A stretch of DNA of 64,000 nt from DYJE01 sp041660385 (GCA_041660385.1 JBAZWJ010000031.1:1-64000); one strand, 5' to 3'; counted from the first letter of the stretch, positions 18,509 to 27,837 are shown. The notes: generated from the letters alone by a model not told the origin. Translations and numbers: made by a program.

Positions 18509-19663
18509 CTGAAGTTTCCTATAAATTAAAAACAACTTTTGGATGCCTTATGATGCAATTGGCATAGAAATTGGTTTCATTTTCCATGCCAATTTTCAAG
18601 TAAATTACATGGTAAACTACTTAAATTATTGACAAAAAACAGCAAGATTATCCTTGGAAAAGTAGGAGCTCCTATGGTATGTTTTAATTGCGCAAACAAT
18701 TGAAATCATACAAAAAAGGAGCTACCTACAATGTTTATATTACGCGATTTGCTCGTACCTCTGCAAGCAGAATTTTCTAAAACTGAGCAGGGCCAAAAAA
18801 GAAAAGTCTGGTTTGTATACACGTTACTGGCTGTGGTGGTTCCATTCACATCATCAATCACCTCCAACCTGTTACGTGCCTTGCAAACTCTGTTTGGTTT
18901 AAAATTACAGAGTCAGCGTTTTTACACTTTTATGGCGAGCACAACGCTGCCGTGGCCAGGGTTGTGGAAAGCTATGTGGGGAATGATTCCGTCACCGGCC
19001 ACTGACGAACGAATTATGGTTGCACTGGATGATTCCATAAATCCAAAGAGTGGACACCAAAATATGGCAAACGTTTGGGCTCTGTGGATGATTGTGCAAC
19101 CAGGCTGAAGGAAAAATGCTCAGACATATACCGCTTTCCTCTATGGTAAGAAAAGGGAAGTGTTGGCGTATTCACAGACCGTTATGTTGAAAACGATGAA
19201 GTGCCCGGTAAGAGTTATTTGGGTTTATCGGAAAACACGATACGTTGCTCTCATGACCACAGACATGACACTTTCTGTTGAGCAAATTATAGAATATTAC
19301 GGTGCTCGCTGGAAGATAGAGTCTGGATTTAAAGAAATCAAACAGGAGATTGGCAGTTCAAAATCACAAGTTAGAAATGCGAATTCTGTGTTGAATCATC
19401 TCAATTTCTGCATGATGGCCACAACGCTGACATGGATTTATGCCGACCGGTTACAAAATGCGCCGGATAGAAGGCATAAAGTTCGGGGCCGAGCCGGATT
19501 TGCATTTTCTGATGTGCGTAGGATAATCGCGGAGGAGGCATTGAGTCCAGATTTTTATAGGGTTTGCCCTGTGCCAGCACAAATCCCACAAAAATCTTTC
19601 ATCAAGACCTTGCTACGCATGGTGGCATAGCAAGATGCCATATAAATTTATAGGAAACTTCAG
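18509..19663 (+). mobile_element. IS4-superfamily element with internal deletion, complete ends and target duplication
   Basis: 1155 bp. Perfect 19-bp terminal inverted repeats: CTGAAGTTTCCTATAAATT at 18509-18527 and its complement at 19645-19663. The 5-bp target duplication CCTTA lies at 18504-18508 and 19664-19668. The ends are intact, so the element could still be moved in trans by a related transposase. Confidence 0.93.
18731..19630 (+). pseudogene. Inactive IS4-superfamily transposase (internal deletion, in-frame stop)
   Basis: The first 125 codons include MVALDDSINPKSG with the first catalytic aspartate. A TGA follows at about 19106. The same frame reopens and runs to 19630 with YGARWKIESGFKEIK, an exact Y-x2-R-x3-E-x6-K signature of the IS4 superfamily that holds the catalytic glutamate. 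The middle of the catalytic domain, including the second aspartate region, is missing between about 19060 and 19130. The total is shorter than the ~430 residues expected, so it is not functional. Confidence 0.88.
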
Positions 19664-20161
19664 CCTTAACACTCTCCAATATTATATAACCGGAGCAAAG
19701 TCCAATTTAAGTTCTGCTTGAATATTTACAGCACTAGAAGGGGCAGTGGATAAGTTTTTGATGTCAATCGTAAATGCTTTGTTATCCTCGAATATATCTG
19801 GACGTGGAGCATTACCTCCAGCATGGCCTCCAACTCTTGTCAAAATTGAATTAGTAGTTGAATAGGTTTCATTCAGAATTGTGACCTCACCAGGCTCATA
19901 ATAATCATCTTCATAATTTAATTTGCCATCAGTTGTAGTGCCTTTAATGCCCACCCAAAGGTTGGGACCATACTCAGGCCCAAAGTCTTTTAATATAAAA
20001 TCACCCGTACCTTTTATATCAACTGACCCGGATGTGTCACCCCACCATGTATATTTTCCTGTAAATTTCCTTGTGATTTCTTTATTCATTGTCATATTTA
20101 TCCTTACTTGATCTATACAGAGTTTCATGCCAAAGTCGCGATATGCAACCTTCACGTTGAG
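19664..20161. repeat. Direct duplication of ~0.5 kb, copy 1
   Basis: About 498 bp nearly identical, in the same orientation, to 22424-22919. Homology begins at CCTTAACACTCTCC, exactly at the IS target site, and ends at CACGTTGAG. It covers the tail-less PEP-protein paralogue and the 3' end of the small pseudogene upstream of it. Confidence 0.9.
19682..20095 (-). CDS. Tail-less paralogue of the PEP-CTERM protein
   Basis: 137 residues, clearly homologous to the mature domain of the PEP-CTERM protein at 21578-22132: FTGKYTWWGDTSG, DFILKDFGPEYGP, YEPGEVTILNE and RVGGHAGG..PRPDIF all align. It lacks a signal peptide and stops at FAPVI, where the homologue continues into its VPEP tail, so it should stay in the cytoplasm if made. 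The ATG at 20095 has AAGGATAAAT in front; the frame also stays open upstream into the decayed neighbour. It is either a small retained gene or a recent pseudogene; the almost identical copy at 22442-22852 is frameshifted. Confidence 0.6.
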   Translation of the reverse strand: MTMNKEITRKFTGKYTWWGDTSGSVDIKGTGDFILKDFGPEYGPNLWVGIKGTTTDGKLNYEDDYYEPGEVTILNETYSTTNSILTRVGGHAGGNAPRPDIFEDNKAFTIDIKNLSTAPSSAVNIQAELKLDFAPVI

Positions 20162-20403
20162 CTTCCGGAAATATGCCTCTTTTAACAAATCATAAATTAA
20201 GTTATCGGTGGTCATGGACTTGATTGGAGATCCAGCGTGTGCATCTGCAATTTCGACAACCACAGTATATCCGTCTGTTCGTTGAATCGTAAATTTATAG
20301 ATTTTTTCGCTGGCTGAATTAATATTATTTTTACTTTGCCTTCAATCCATGTCAGCGCTGGAAGCTGGGCCTATTTTATTCCAACCGATGAATTTTGATT
20401 CAT
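20105..20403 (-). pseudogene. Decayed small gene of unknown function
   Basis: It begins with a strong ribosome site (TAAGGAGGCA) and ATG at 20403, reads MNQNSSVGIK, then a TAG, then AQLPALTWIEGK. It changes frame and resumes as EKIYKFTIQRTDGYTVVVEI and later LLKEAYFRKLNVKVAYRDFG. One nonsense and one frameshift mutation are needed to rebuild a protein of ~100 residues. I do not recognise the family. It runs in frame into the downstream tail-less PEP paralogue. Confidence 0.6.
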
Positions 20404-21052
20404 GGTATTCTGCCTCCTTAATTTAAAGTTAAATGCGTTTCTTCTACGCTTATAATAATCAACAAATTGCCACTCGATATATATAAGTTATAAGAAAAAT
20501 ATGGTATTTTTTGTAACGACCTTAAAAAATCTTTCGTGCTTGGAATCAGTGTTCATTCAAGTCTAAATTGAATCAGTAAGAGTATTTGTGCATAATTTCT
20601 CAGATTAATCACAAGTTGTCAACATCGAAACATGATTATTACAAGCGAAATTCCTTTCATTATCTTCACTTTATTAATCAAGTAAAGGAAAAAACAAAAA
20701 TTAAAAAAATTGGCTCCAATTATTTAAACAGGGGCTTTTTAGGGGACAGGTCAATTATTCATCTTTCCGAAAAATCCCCATTTGTTGCCTCACCAAATTC
20801 GTTGTTACTTGCTTTTTTTAAATTCTATAATCGATATTTTGAACGAGCGAAATGTTAGATAAATCTTACATTCATTACACACATCCTCCTGCATATTGCA
20901 CACTTATTTGAGTAATTAATTATATATATTAGATAGTATATTCCACAAAAAGAAATAAGTCATAATACATAATATTCCGCAAATTACTGTATTTTTTAAA
21001 AAAATAAATACCCACCTAAAGTGGCGCATTTTTTGCTTATCAAGATTTTATA
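20404..21052. other. AT-rich gene-free stretch
   Basis: About 650 bases of AT-rich sequence between the decayed gene and the IS1595-derived MITE. A 90-codon plus-strand frame (20586-20858) has no ribosome site or recognisable motif and I do not call it. The string TTTAGGGGACAGGTCAATTA at about 20738 resembles sequences often found near REP-associated transposases, but no other support is visible. Confidence 0.4.
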
Positions 21053-21060
21053 TTCACAAA

Positions 21061-21263
21061 GTGGGGTAGTCGGTTAGTGCCCAATGGTGTATGATCCTCG
21101 TAAAAATATTTTTTTGCTGCGAGATGCTGTTCAAATACCCTTGATATCAGGTCACGATTATCCCAACACGTACCGCAGTTTTGTTGAGATGTTTCCTGAC
21201 AATGCATCTTGCGCGCGGATATAACTGGGTCTAACTCTTGTGGGGCACTAACCGACTACCCCC
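21061..21263 (+). mobile_element. 203-bp MITE derived from an IS1595-type element
   Basis: Terminal inverted repeats GGGGTAGTCGGTTAGTGCCC (left) and its complement at the right end, flanked by the perfect 8-bp duplication TTCACAAA (21053-21060 and 21264-21271). Inside, from about 21085, an ATG frame reads MVYDPRKN, then YPNTYRSFVEMFPDNASCA, which matches the N-terminus of IS1595-family transposases (YPxTxxEFxxxFPDExAC), and then stops. It is therefore an internally deleted IS that kept both ends. Confidence 0.88.
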
Positions 21264-21271
21264 TTCACAAA

Positions 21272-21577
21272 TTAGCATGGTTTGAAGGTTCTCAAGCAAA
21301 TTTTTTTGCCTGATAATCAGCATGAACCCCGAAAAATTTATTATTCATTTTTGGAACAAAACATTCGTTTTGCCGGTTCTCCTGAAAAAAAACCGCTAAA
21401 AACCCTGCCATAACCTAACATTTATAAAAATGTATTCGGTTAAAATTACAACAGTCGGGGTAGAACAATCTGAAGTAATAAAAAATAACAGCTATTGGCT
21501 TTTGTGTTGATTTGTAAAATTGGAAAACTCGTTTTGAAGTTATTGACTTGATGCAACTTATTAACTGGAGACCAAAA
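21272..21577. other. Upstream region of the PEP-CTERM gene
   Basis: About 300 bases, AT-rich, no gene seen. The promoter of the PEP-CTERM gene must lie here, but I found no convincing sigma-70 or sigma-54 (TGGCA-N7-TGC) match. Confidence 0.35.
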
Positions 21578-22132
21578 ATGAAATTAAAAAAAATAATCAC
21601 ATTATGTTATGCATTTTTAGCATTGACCAGCTCAGTTCAGGCCGATTACATTACCAGACCGTTTACAGGAATATATACATGGTGGGGCGATATTTCATCA
21701 GGCACAATCTCCTTAGAAGGTACCGCTGATTTTATTTTAAATGATTTCGGTCCTGGTTTTGGCCCTCCCCCGTGGGTAGGTGTTAGAGGAGTGACTTATG
21801 ACGGGCAATTAACTTTTGAAGATTGTTTTTATGAGCCTGGGGAAATGACAGTTCTAAATGAACACTACTCATCAGACGATTCTTTGTTGTTTCGATTCGG
21901 TGGACATGCTGGCGGTGATGGGCCGAGATCTGACATTTTTGTTGAAAACAAGCCATTTAACCTTGTTTTCTATAATGATTTTTTTAGTCCCCCAAAAGAC
22001 GGAATGATTCAGATTCAATCAAATTTAGAACTATACGTTGGGGCTGCGCCGGTTCCTGAACCTGCCACGATGTTTCTTTTTGGACTCGGATTGATAGGGG
22101 CGACAATATCAAGAAGAAAGGTTGATATATAA
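21578..22132 (+). CDS. PEP-CTERM sorting-signal protein
   Basis: A 184-residue exported protein. Signal peptide residues 1-22 (cleavage after VQA). The mature domain has aromatic and acidic blocks FTGIYTWWGD, DFILNDFGPG and YEPGEMTVLNE. The C-terminal sorting tail begins with VPEPAT at 159-164, then a hydrophobic helix and the basic end SRRK. Such tails are recognised and cut by an exosortase; an exosortase gene lies 31 kb away in this window. The start ATG at 21578 follows GGAGACCAAAA; an in-frame ATG ten codons earlier lacks a site. The ligand or role of the mature domain is unknown. Two tail-less paralogues flank it on the other strand. Confidence 0.92.
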   Translation: MKLKKIITLCYAFLALTSSVQADYITRPFTGIYTWWGDISSGTISLEGTADFILNDFGPGFGPPPWVGVRGVTYDGQLTFEDCFYEPGEMTVLNEHYSSDDSLLFRFGGHAGGDGPRSDIFVENKPFNLVFYNDFFSPPKDGMIQIQSNLELYVGAAPVPEPATMFLFGLGLIGATISRRKVDI

Positions 22133-22423
22133 ATATTTTACTCTGTTTTTTTCTCAGAAAGTTGAGTTTATTAATATAATCCGCTATCAATTAGCAAAAC
22201 GAATCTGGAGCTGATGCGGAAAAATGATGATTTGAAATGTATAAGAATCCGATAATCATCATTATAGCCATGAACATTTCGTCTGGCCAATCACCAGAAT
22301 ATTTGTTGACAAACATGTGTACCATCATATCAATTGACGGTCTTGGACAATACATTGGTACGGCTGAATCCCGATAAGGATAAAGATATCAAGGATGCTC
22401 TTTTAAGGTTTAGGTGACAACTT

Positions 22424-22919
22424 CCTTAACACTCTCCAATATTATATAACCGGAGCAAAGTCCAATTGTAGTTCTGCTTGAATATTTACAGCAATAGAAG
22501 GGGCAGTAGATAAGTTTTTGATGTCAATCGTAAATGCTTTGTTATCCTCGAATATATCTGGACGTGGAGCATTACCGCCAGCATGGCCTCCGACTCTTGT
22601 CAGAATTGAATTATTAGTTGAATAGGTTTCATTCAGCATTGTAACCTCACCAGGCTCATAATAATCATCTTCATAATTTAATTTGCCATCAGATGTAGTG
22701 CCTTGCCCACCCAAAGGTCAGGACCATACTCAGGCCCGAAGTCTTTTAATATAAAATCCACCCGTACCATTTATAACAACTGACCCGGATGTGTCACCCC
22801 ACCATGTATATTTCCCCGTAAATGGCCTTGTGATTTCTTTATTCATTGTCATATTTATCCTTACTTGATCTATGCAGAGTTTCATGCCAAAGTCGCGGTA
22901 GGCAACCATCACGTTGAGG
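22424..22919. repeat. Direct duplication of ~0.5 kb, copy 2
   Basis: The second copy of 19664-20161, same orientation, about 2.76 kb away, with scattered substitutions and small indels. Confidence 0.9.
22442..22852 (-). pseudogene. Frameshifted tail-less PEP-protein paralogue
   Basis: Same gene as 19682-20095. Indels near 22715 and 22757 break the frame: the first part reads ITRPFTGKYTWWGDTSGSV and then diverges after about 40 residues, and the second part resumes in another frame from GTTSDGKLNYEDD to FAPVI. Not functional. Confidence 0.85.
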
Positions 22920-23328
22920 TTATCCCCCTGTTAATTTTATAATATCGGATCTGGAGTTATAATTATTGGGTGTAATGGCGAAATATAGGCAGCAATTTAA
23001 CATTATTCTTGAACAACTATGTTATATCATCAATCGTTATTATCAAAAGAATGAAATATAATTATTTGTTGAAATAGTAGTCCTAAATATTAACATTAAA
23101 TTCGAAAAAAACCACAAAAGAAGAATAACGTGGATAGTACGACACAGCGGCATGTTCAGTCAAGTAGTTTCCAGACCGATTGTTTGCTTCATGGATAGAG
23201 GTCACAAGGAGCAGTATATATATACTCAAGCCGGAATTTATTATGTCAACCGGCTTAAAGGCAACGAAAAAACCTCCCTTGTTTATTACATTGTATCGGA
23301 ATTGGAATTTATAATTATTTTAGACTTT
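22920..23328. other. Gap with a possible REP-associated transposase remnant
   Basis: About 410 bases. A plus-strand frame near 23190-23320 reads MDRGHKEQYIYTQAGIYYV and then a stretch resembling the start of REP-associated tyrosine transposases (YDYSQxGxYFVTIC). The match is short and partly degenerate, so this is tentative. Nothing else is recognised. Confidence 0.3.
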
Positions 23329-23336
23329 AGTTTTAA

Positions 23337-24534
23337 GGTGATGTCCCCATTTAATTGACAAACGATAATAAATTTTATAATGATTGACTCGGTTAGAATA
23401 AATTTTTAAATCGGAGGCAATCATGAGTGAACTTGAACAATATTTCTGTCCCAACGAGCAATGCAAGGAATACGGTCTTCGTAGACAGGGTAACATCGCT
23501 GTCCGTGGCAAGTATGGTAAGGGCAAAAGTCGTGATTTGCTTTATTGTCGAACATGTGGCAAACGTTTTGCGGCTACACGTGCCAGTGCTCTGTTTGGTC
23601 TTCATTTGCCAGCCGAAATGATTCGCCAAATCATCCACCATGCAGCAGAGGGTGTCGGAGTACGAGCCACCGCACGCCTATTGGAGCTTGATAAAGACAC
23701 AGTCAATCGAGTAATCCTTCGGGCTGGTGAACATTGCGCTAAGGTTCTTTCAGAACTATTGACCTCATTGGAAATGACAGAAGTACAACTTGATGAGTTA
23801 TGGACGTTTATAAAAAAAAGGAAAGTTCTGGCAGCACCGACGATCTTGAGAAAAAATACGGGCGGACGTGGATCTGGACTGCTATCGACGCATCCACGCG
23901 ACTGATGATCACGTTTTGGATTGGTGGTCGTGAATTGGACGATGCCCGGCAACTACTGAAAGATTTGACTGGTCGTTGTATCGGAAAGCCATTGTTTGTC
24001 TCGGATGAACTACCCCATTACGGAAGAGTATTGGCCGAGTTGTATCATAAGCAGATTGCACAGGAACCTACAGGTAAACCCGGGCGCCCAAGGAATCAAG
24101 AGCGGGTTATTGATGCAGACCTTGACTAAGCAACGGTTCATAAGACGCGCTTGGGTGCAAAGATTATCAAGGTCGAACGCAAGATTGTCCACGGAAGCGA
24201 GGATCACGTACTATCGCGATTAGAGAAGTCGCCAAGCAAGACTGTTAATACAGCGTATATCGAACGATCTAATCTGGATTGGCGATTGTGGGATGCTCAC
24301 CTGGCTCGCAAGGCACCGACTGTTGCCCGGTCAATGCGCTGGCTAAAGGTCAAGTTCGCAATATGTGTGGCCTGCTACAATTTGATCCGGCCACATGAAA
24401 CACTCAGTCGTGGCAAGGATCGTGTTTTTCGAGCAAAGACTCCCGCAATGGCAGCAAAGGTGACCAACCACCGATGGACGTTTGCAGAATTGCTGGCGCA
24501 TCCTGCTTTGTGTCAATAATATGGGGACATCACC
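23337..24534 (+). mobile_element. IS1-family element with target duplication
   Basis: 1198 bp. Imperfect terminal inverted repeats of 24 bp beginning GGTGATGTCCCCAT (22 of 24 match), with the GGTGATG start typical of IS1. The 8-bp target duplication AGTTTTAA lies at 23329-23336 and 24535-24542. It carries one transposase region in two frames. Confidence 0.94.
23423..24519 (+). pseudogene. IS1-type transposase with -1 slippery site and a nonsense mutation
   Basis: Frame one starts at 23423 with a zinc-finger region (FCPNEQC, YCRTCGKRF) and a helix-turn-helix (GVGVRATARLLELDKDTVNR), and reaches LDELWTFIKK. There an A8 run (23812-23819) provides the heptamer A-AAA-AAA in the correct phase for -1 slippage into the frame WTFIKKKESSGS..., which continues to the DDE domain. 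IS1 uses the same strategy. That frame is cut by a TAA at 24127-24129 in IDADLD-stop-ATVHKTR, then continues in phase to 24519 (YIERSNLDWRLWDAHLAR, CYNLIRPHETLS). One point mutation therefore inactivates an otherwise full element. Confidence 0.85.
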
Positions 24535-24586
24535 AGTTTTAAGACCTACTCTTTATTTCAAAATCTTTATATCAAGATACCAAGAA

Positions 24587-24630
24587 CAAAAAAAAGTCAA
24601 ATACCACTGGTAAAGCCGATGGCATTTGAC
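24587..24630 (-). terminator. Rho-independent terminator after the FN3-like gene
   Basis: An 11-bp stem (GTCAAATaCCA / TGGcATTTGAC, one mismatch) followed on the minus strand by a run of nine T. It lies 220 bases after the stop of the minus-strand secreted-protein gene. The rest of the 24543-24848 gap shows nothing recognisable. Confidence 0.8.
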
Positions 24631-24848
24631 TTTATGTCTGTTCAAAGCGAAAAAAAGTGGGTAGACTCAAAAGTTGTTATTTTAATAGAAGTCAGAAGCC
24701 CTAAACGACTATCTTCTTCAACTTAATTCTCAGAACGAATCTTCATCTTTAACAAATGTCAGCAATATTATAACAGCAAAATTCTTTCTTCTACCACAAT
24801 AATAAATCAGATTTACTCCCCATCAAAAATAACTAATTAAACATAAAT

Positions 24849-25223
24849 TCAATTAGTTATCCTTACATTTGTTGGTTTCTGTGGCACAACAACAGGAAAG
24901 GAGCTTTCAGAAAATGGGGACACTGAACCGTCTTCATAGACATCTTGTACACTGAAATAAAACGAACCACTGACACCATTACCTAAATATACCTGATTAT
25001 TAGATTTTTCAGCAACCGGGCCATTAATGGGAGTTATCTGAAGAGTATTCGGATACTTCGAAGGATCTGTTTGTTCAGTCGTCCCATACTTCAAAACATA
25101 TTTTGTAACTTTTAGGTTGGGGTTTTGATTGATAACTGTTAAATTCGCTGTGCCGGCTACACATATTGATGAAAAACACACCGTGACCCAAAGACAGATC
25201 AAAGCATATAGATTCTTTTGCAT
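24849..25223 (-). CDS. Small secreted FN3-like protein
   Basis: 124 residues with a signal peptide (hydrophobic about 4-20, cleavage near VAG). The mature part has a fibronectin-III-like pattern, VTKYVLKYGTTEQTDPSKY early and GSFYFSVQDVYEDGSVSPFS late, similar to the FN3 part of the protein at 20-2809. No C-terminal sorting tail. The chosen ATG has GGAGG nine bases upstream; the ATG five codons earlier overlaps that site. Probably co-transcribed with the larger secreted protein upstream. Function unknown; an extracellular matrix component is plausible. Confidence 0.65.
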   Translation of the reverse strand: MQKNLYALICLWVTVCFSSICVAGTANLTVINQNPNLKVTKYVLKYGTTEQTDPSKYPNTLQITPINGPVAEKSNNQVYLGNGVSGSFYFSVQDVYEDGSVSPFSESSFPVVVPQKPTNVRITN

Positions 25224-25301
25224 TAATATTTCCTCCATTGATTTTTGTTATGCTATTACACTATTCAGATAAACATAAATATCTAACGTTTAAAATTTAT
25301 A

Positions 25302-26456
25302 TCATTTAAAATTGACCGGTAAACCATTTGATGGATTTCCATTATCATCTACAATAAACAGAAACGCTTGACCACTTGAAAACGAGCCCTTATTAACTGT
25401 AATCTTTACAGAATCAACATCACCAACCCTGGGATTCCACTTTGTTGGAATTTGAATTTCGCGATGTGTACACTGACTCCAAATACTGGAATTTCCGATC
25501 TCAACTCGTGCCTGTGAGTTAAACTGAACGAAAACATCATCAATGTAAAAATTGCCTTTGTCAACCCCATTACCAAAATAATTTTCCCATACAATGTTTT
25601 TCCACGGATAATCAGTTGTTTCTCTTGTGGATGTATTTCTAATATAATTGGCAAAGGTAACGGGTGGTACTGGTACACCATCTTCGCTCCTATGAATCAA
25701 TATACTTATAGTTCCGTCTTTTGTATTTGGGGTACTTGTTTCTGTCCAGACTTCAATTCGCTGCCAAACATTCGTTTTGATACCATATGATCTATAAATA
25801 CTTGCAGGCGTTGAATCACCAGCATAACACGAGGTATCATAAGTTGGGATAGAAGAAGATCTACAAAAATTTATCAACATATTATTCCCGTTCTCAAACA
25901 TCGGAGGGTTACTTGTTCCCATTAACTGTTGGGACCAGTACCAGTTATGGGGTTGATCCGCGTAAATTCCCCCACCGAGGCCCGGCGTAACACGAAACAT
26001 TTTAAATTGCCCAACGGATGAAGAAGTAGAACCGGTTGCCCATGTTAATGGAACGGGTTTAAACCACCATGTGGCGTACGCAGAGTTGAACCCCCCTGGT
26101 TTGTTAAGAGTGAATCCGCTTGTGTATACAGATGATATTGGAAAAAAAGCTTTTATACTCTTTGAACCACCATGCTTGTCTTCAGTTGTATATACAGGAC
26201 ACTGTCTTGATGAACTTGTTGTTTCAGTACTCCAATTAGTTGGAAGTTTTATTTCCGAATTATTAGTCCCTTGTTCAATATTATTACCAAGCCATTGTGT
26301 ATCAAGAGTGTGTGTTCCGAAACCGGCACCTCTAACAATAATACTATCACCATCATCAAACAGTGAATCCGACACTGCAGTAACTTTCGGTATAGCTCCA
26401 TAAGAATAATATGGAACCATGATAATCAATACAAAAAAGAAATATAGAATTTTCAA
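25302..26456 (-). CDS. Secreted protein with TIG-like start and jelly-roll-like core
   Basis: 384 residues, signal peptide 1-20 (YSYGA). After it comes a short TIG/IPT-like strand pattern (PKVTAVSDSLFDDGDSIIVRGAGFG). The central ~230 residues are rich in Trp, Tyr, Ser and Thr (YATWWFKPVP, WQRIEVWTET, FYIDDVFVQF), a pattern seen in concanavalin-A-like jelly-roll domains of lectins and polysaccharide lyases. A C-terminal Ig-like stretch ends VDDNGNPSNGLPVNFK. I could not assign a catalytic family. It sits between the mobile region and the EPS cluster, so glycan binding or cleavage is a reasonable guess only. Confidence 0.6.
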   Translation of the reverse strand: MKILYFFFVLIIMVPYYSYGAIPKVTAVSDSLFDDGDSIIVRGAGFGTHTLDTQWLGNNIEQGTNNSEIKLPTNWSTETTSSSRQCPVYTTEDKHGGSKSIKAFFPISSVYTSGFTLNKPGGFNSAYATWWFKPVPLTWATGSTSSSVGQFKMFRVTPGLGGGIYADQPHNWYWSQQLMGTSNPPMFENGNNMLINFCRSSSIPTYDTSCYAGDSTPASIYRSYGIKTNVWQRIEVWTETSTPNTKDGTISILIHRSEDGVPVPPVTFANYIRNTSTRETTDYPWKNIVWENYFGNGVDKGNFYIDDVFVQFNSQARVEIGNSSIWSQCTHREIQIPTKWNPRVGDVDSVKITVNKGSFSSGQAFLFIVDDNGNPSNGLPVNFK

Positions 26457-26864
26457 TGCGTCCTCCTCACTTTTTTACAATTACAACCATCTCAACTTAT
26501 TTAAACACGAAGAAACATTTGCAAATATTGAGCCATATTTAACAAAAAATTATGTTTTTCATAAAGCAAATAACTGGTGATTTGATGAGATTAATTAAAG
26601 AGTTTCATTTATAAATAATAAAGGTTAATCACTGCCTGCTGATTCATACAATTTTTCATGGTTTGTAGCCCAGCTCAGTCAGATCTATTTGACTTGAGAA
26701 ATGGCTCCGTTTGTTTGAACAGTGAAATTTCATTATTTAGTGAAGCATCTGCCTCTTATCAAGCCGCCTTTTCAACTGTCGTCGGCTACATCATGTTATA
26801 AGCCTCATCTGGTGTTCTTTTTCCCAATTGGGAATGGGTAAATCCCGTTACTGACAAAAGACTT
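26457..26864. other. Gap between the mobile region and the EPS cluster
   Basis: About 400 bases. Apart from the IS3 remnant listed separately, nothing is recognised. No clear terminator is seen for the long minus-strand gene run that ends here. Confidence 0.4.
26786..26845 (-). pseudogene. 3' remnant of an IS3-family transposase
   Basis: The minus strand reads GFTHSQLGKRTPDEAYNMM then stop, the characteristic C-terminus of IS3-type OrfB integrases (H-S-x-L-x-x-x-T-P-x-x-A). Only about 20 codons remain; no inverted repeats were found. Confidence 0.7.
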
Positions 26865-27830
26865 TTACCATGTTGCAATTTTTTCATTTAATTCAATAAG
26901 CCGCTTATTCCAAGATTCGGACAGTGTCTTCCTTAATATAATTATGTCATTCTGATATTTTTTATAATTTTTTATAATTTCATTTATCCCATCAGAAATT
27001 GATTTTGCATCAGGTGTTACAAAAATGCACCCTTTATTGAAATATGAGCGTAAAGCAACTGTGTCAGAAAGTATAAGTGGCTTCCCAACAGAAATCCCTT
27101 CATATGCCCCACAAACAAGACAATTTTCTCTTAAGGTCAGATCTAATACTGCATCTACTGAATTTAACAAACTCCAATAGCTATCGTCTGAAATATAACC
27201 TAAGAGTTTAACGTTTGAAGAAAGTTCATTGGTATTAAACTTACCTTTATAGTTGCCTGTAAAATATAAAAAAATATCATCAGAAATAATGTGTCCCGAT
27301 TTAATCATTTCACCAAATGGTTCATCGTTACTAAAAGTACAAATGCAGGCGATATTGAATCTTCCTTTTAAATTATAACCCAAGGGTTTAAAAGATTCAA
27401 ATGGTGAATAGATCTTATCTTGTAAAATAAAAGCACGGCCATTATTTTCTTCAACTATTTGTTTTAATGCAATGTTTGTTACAATAGTAAGGTTAGAGTT
27501 TTTTTGAATAAAAGCAGATATTTTCATTAAACAATTATTTCGACCCTCAAATGGTAGAATACCTGCATTATGGGAATCAATAATTAATGGGAATTTAAAA
27601 ATTTTTTTTAATAATACCGCTATCAATGATAATAATATCGATGGGTTTTGAACCGCGATAATGTTTTTTCGATTTAAATAAATTATTAATATTGTGCGTA
27701 ATGTGCAGACAAAGTACCGGACCAACCTTGGTTTATTTATAATTAGTTCATATAATTTCCAATTTAAACTTTCGCTAATTCCTTTATTTCTTATTTGCTT
27801 CTCCCAAGTAATCCAAATTCCATTTTTCAT
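26865..27830 (-). CDS. Glycosyltransferase, GT4-like
   Basis: 321 residues, a retaining GT-B glycosyltransferase by pattern. The N-terminal half has alternating strands (IIAVQNPSI, PLIIDSHNAG). The C-terminal half has RFNIACICTFSNDEP and, at the donor site, LTLRENCLVCGAYEGISVGKPLILSDTVALRSYF, which matches the E-x7-E region of GT4 enzymes. Donor and acceptor sugars cannot be read from sequence. It is the most 3' gene of the EPS cluster, 8 bases after the SGNH gene. It is AT-rich compared with genes further upstream, as are the next two, suggesting separate ancestry of this end of the cluster. Confidence 0.8.
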   Translation of the reverse strand: MKNGIWITWEKQIRNKGISESLNWKLYELIINKPRLVRYFVCTLRTILIIYLNRKNIIAVQNPSILLSLIAVLLKKIFKFPLIIDSHNAGILPFEGRNNCLMKISAFIQKNSNLTIVTNIALKQIVEENNGRAFILQDKIYSPFESFKPLGYNLKGRFNIACICTFSNDEPFGEMIKSGHIISDDIFLYFTGNYKGKFNTNELSSNVKLLGYISDDSYWSLLNSVDAVLDLTLRENCLVCGAYEGISVGKPLILSDTVALRSYFNKGCIFVTPDAKSISDGINEIIKNYKKYQNDIIILRKTLSESWNKRLIELNEKIATW

Positions 27831-27837
27831 ATTGCCC

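Noticed and set aside
20586..20858. 90-codon plus-strand frame
   Set aside because: AT-rich, no ribosome site, no recognisable motif; likely chance.
21272..21577. Sigma-54 promoter for the PEP-CTERM gene
   Set aside because: No acceptable TGGCA/TGC pair with correct spacing was found on the plus strand.
17967..24534. Prophage or integrative element
   Set aside because: Only IS elements and a TA pair are present; no integrase, structural phage or conjugation genes and no att-like repeats.
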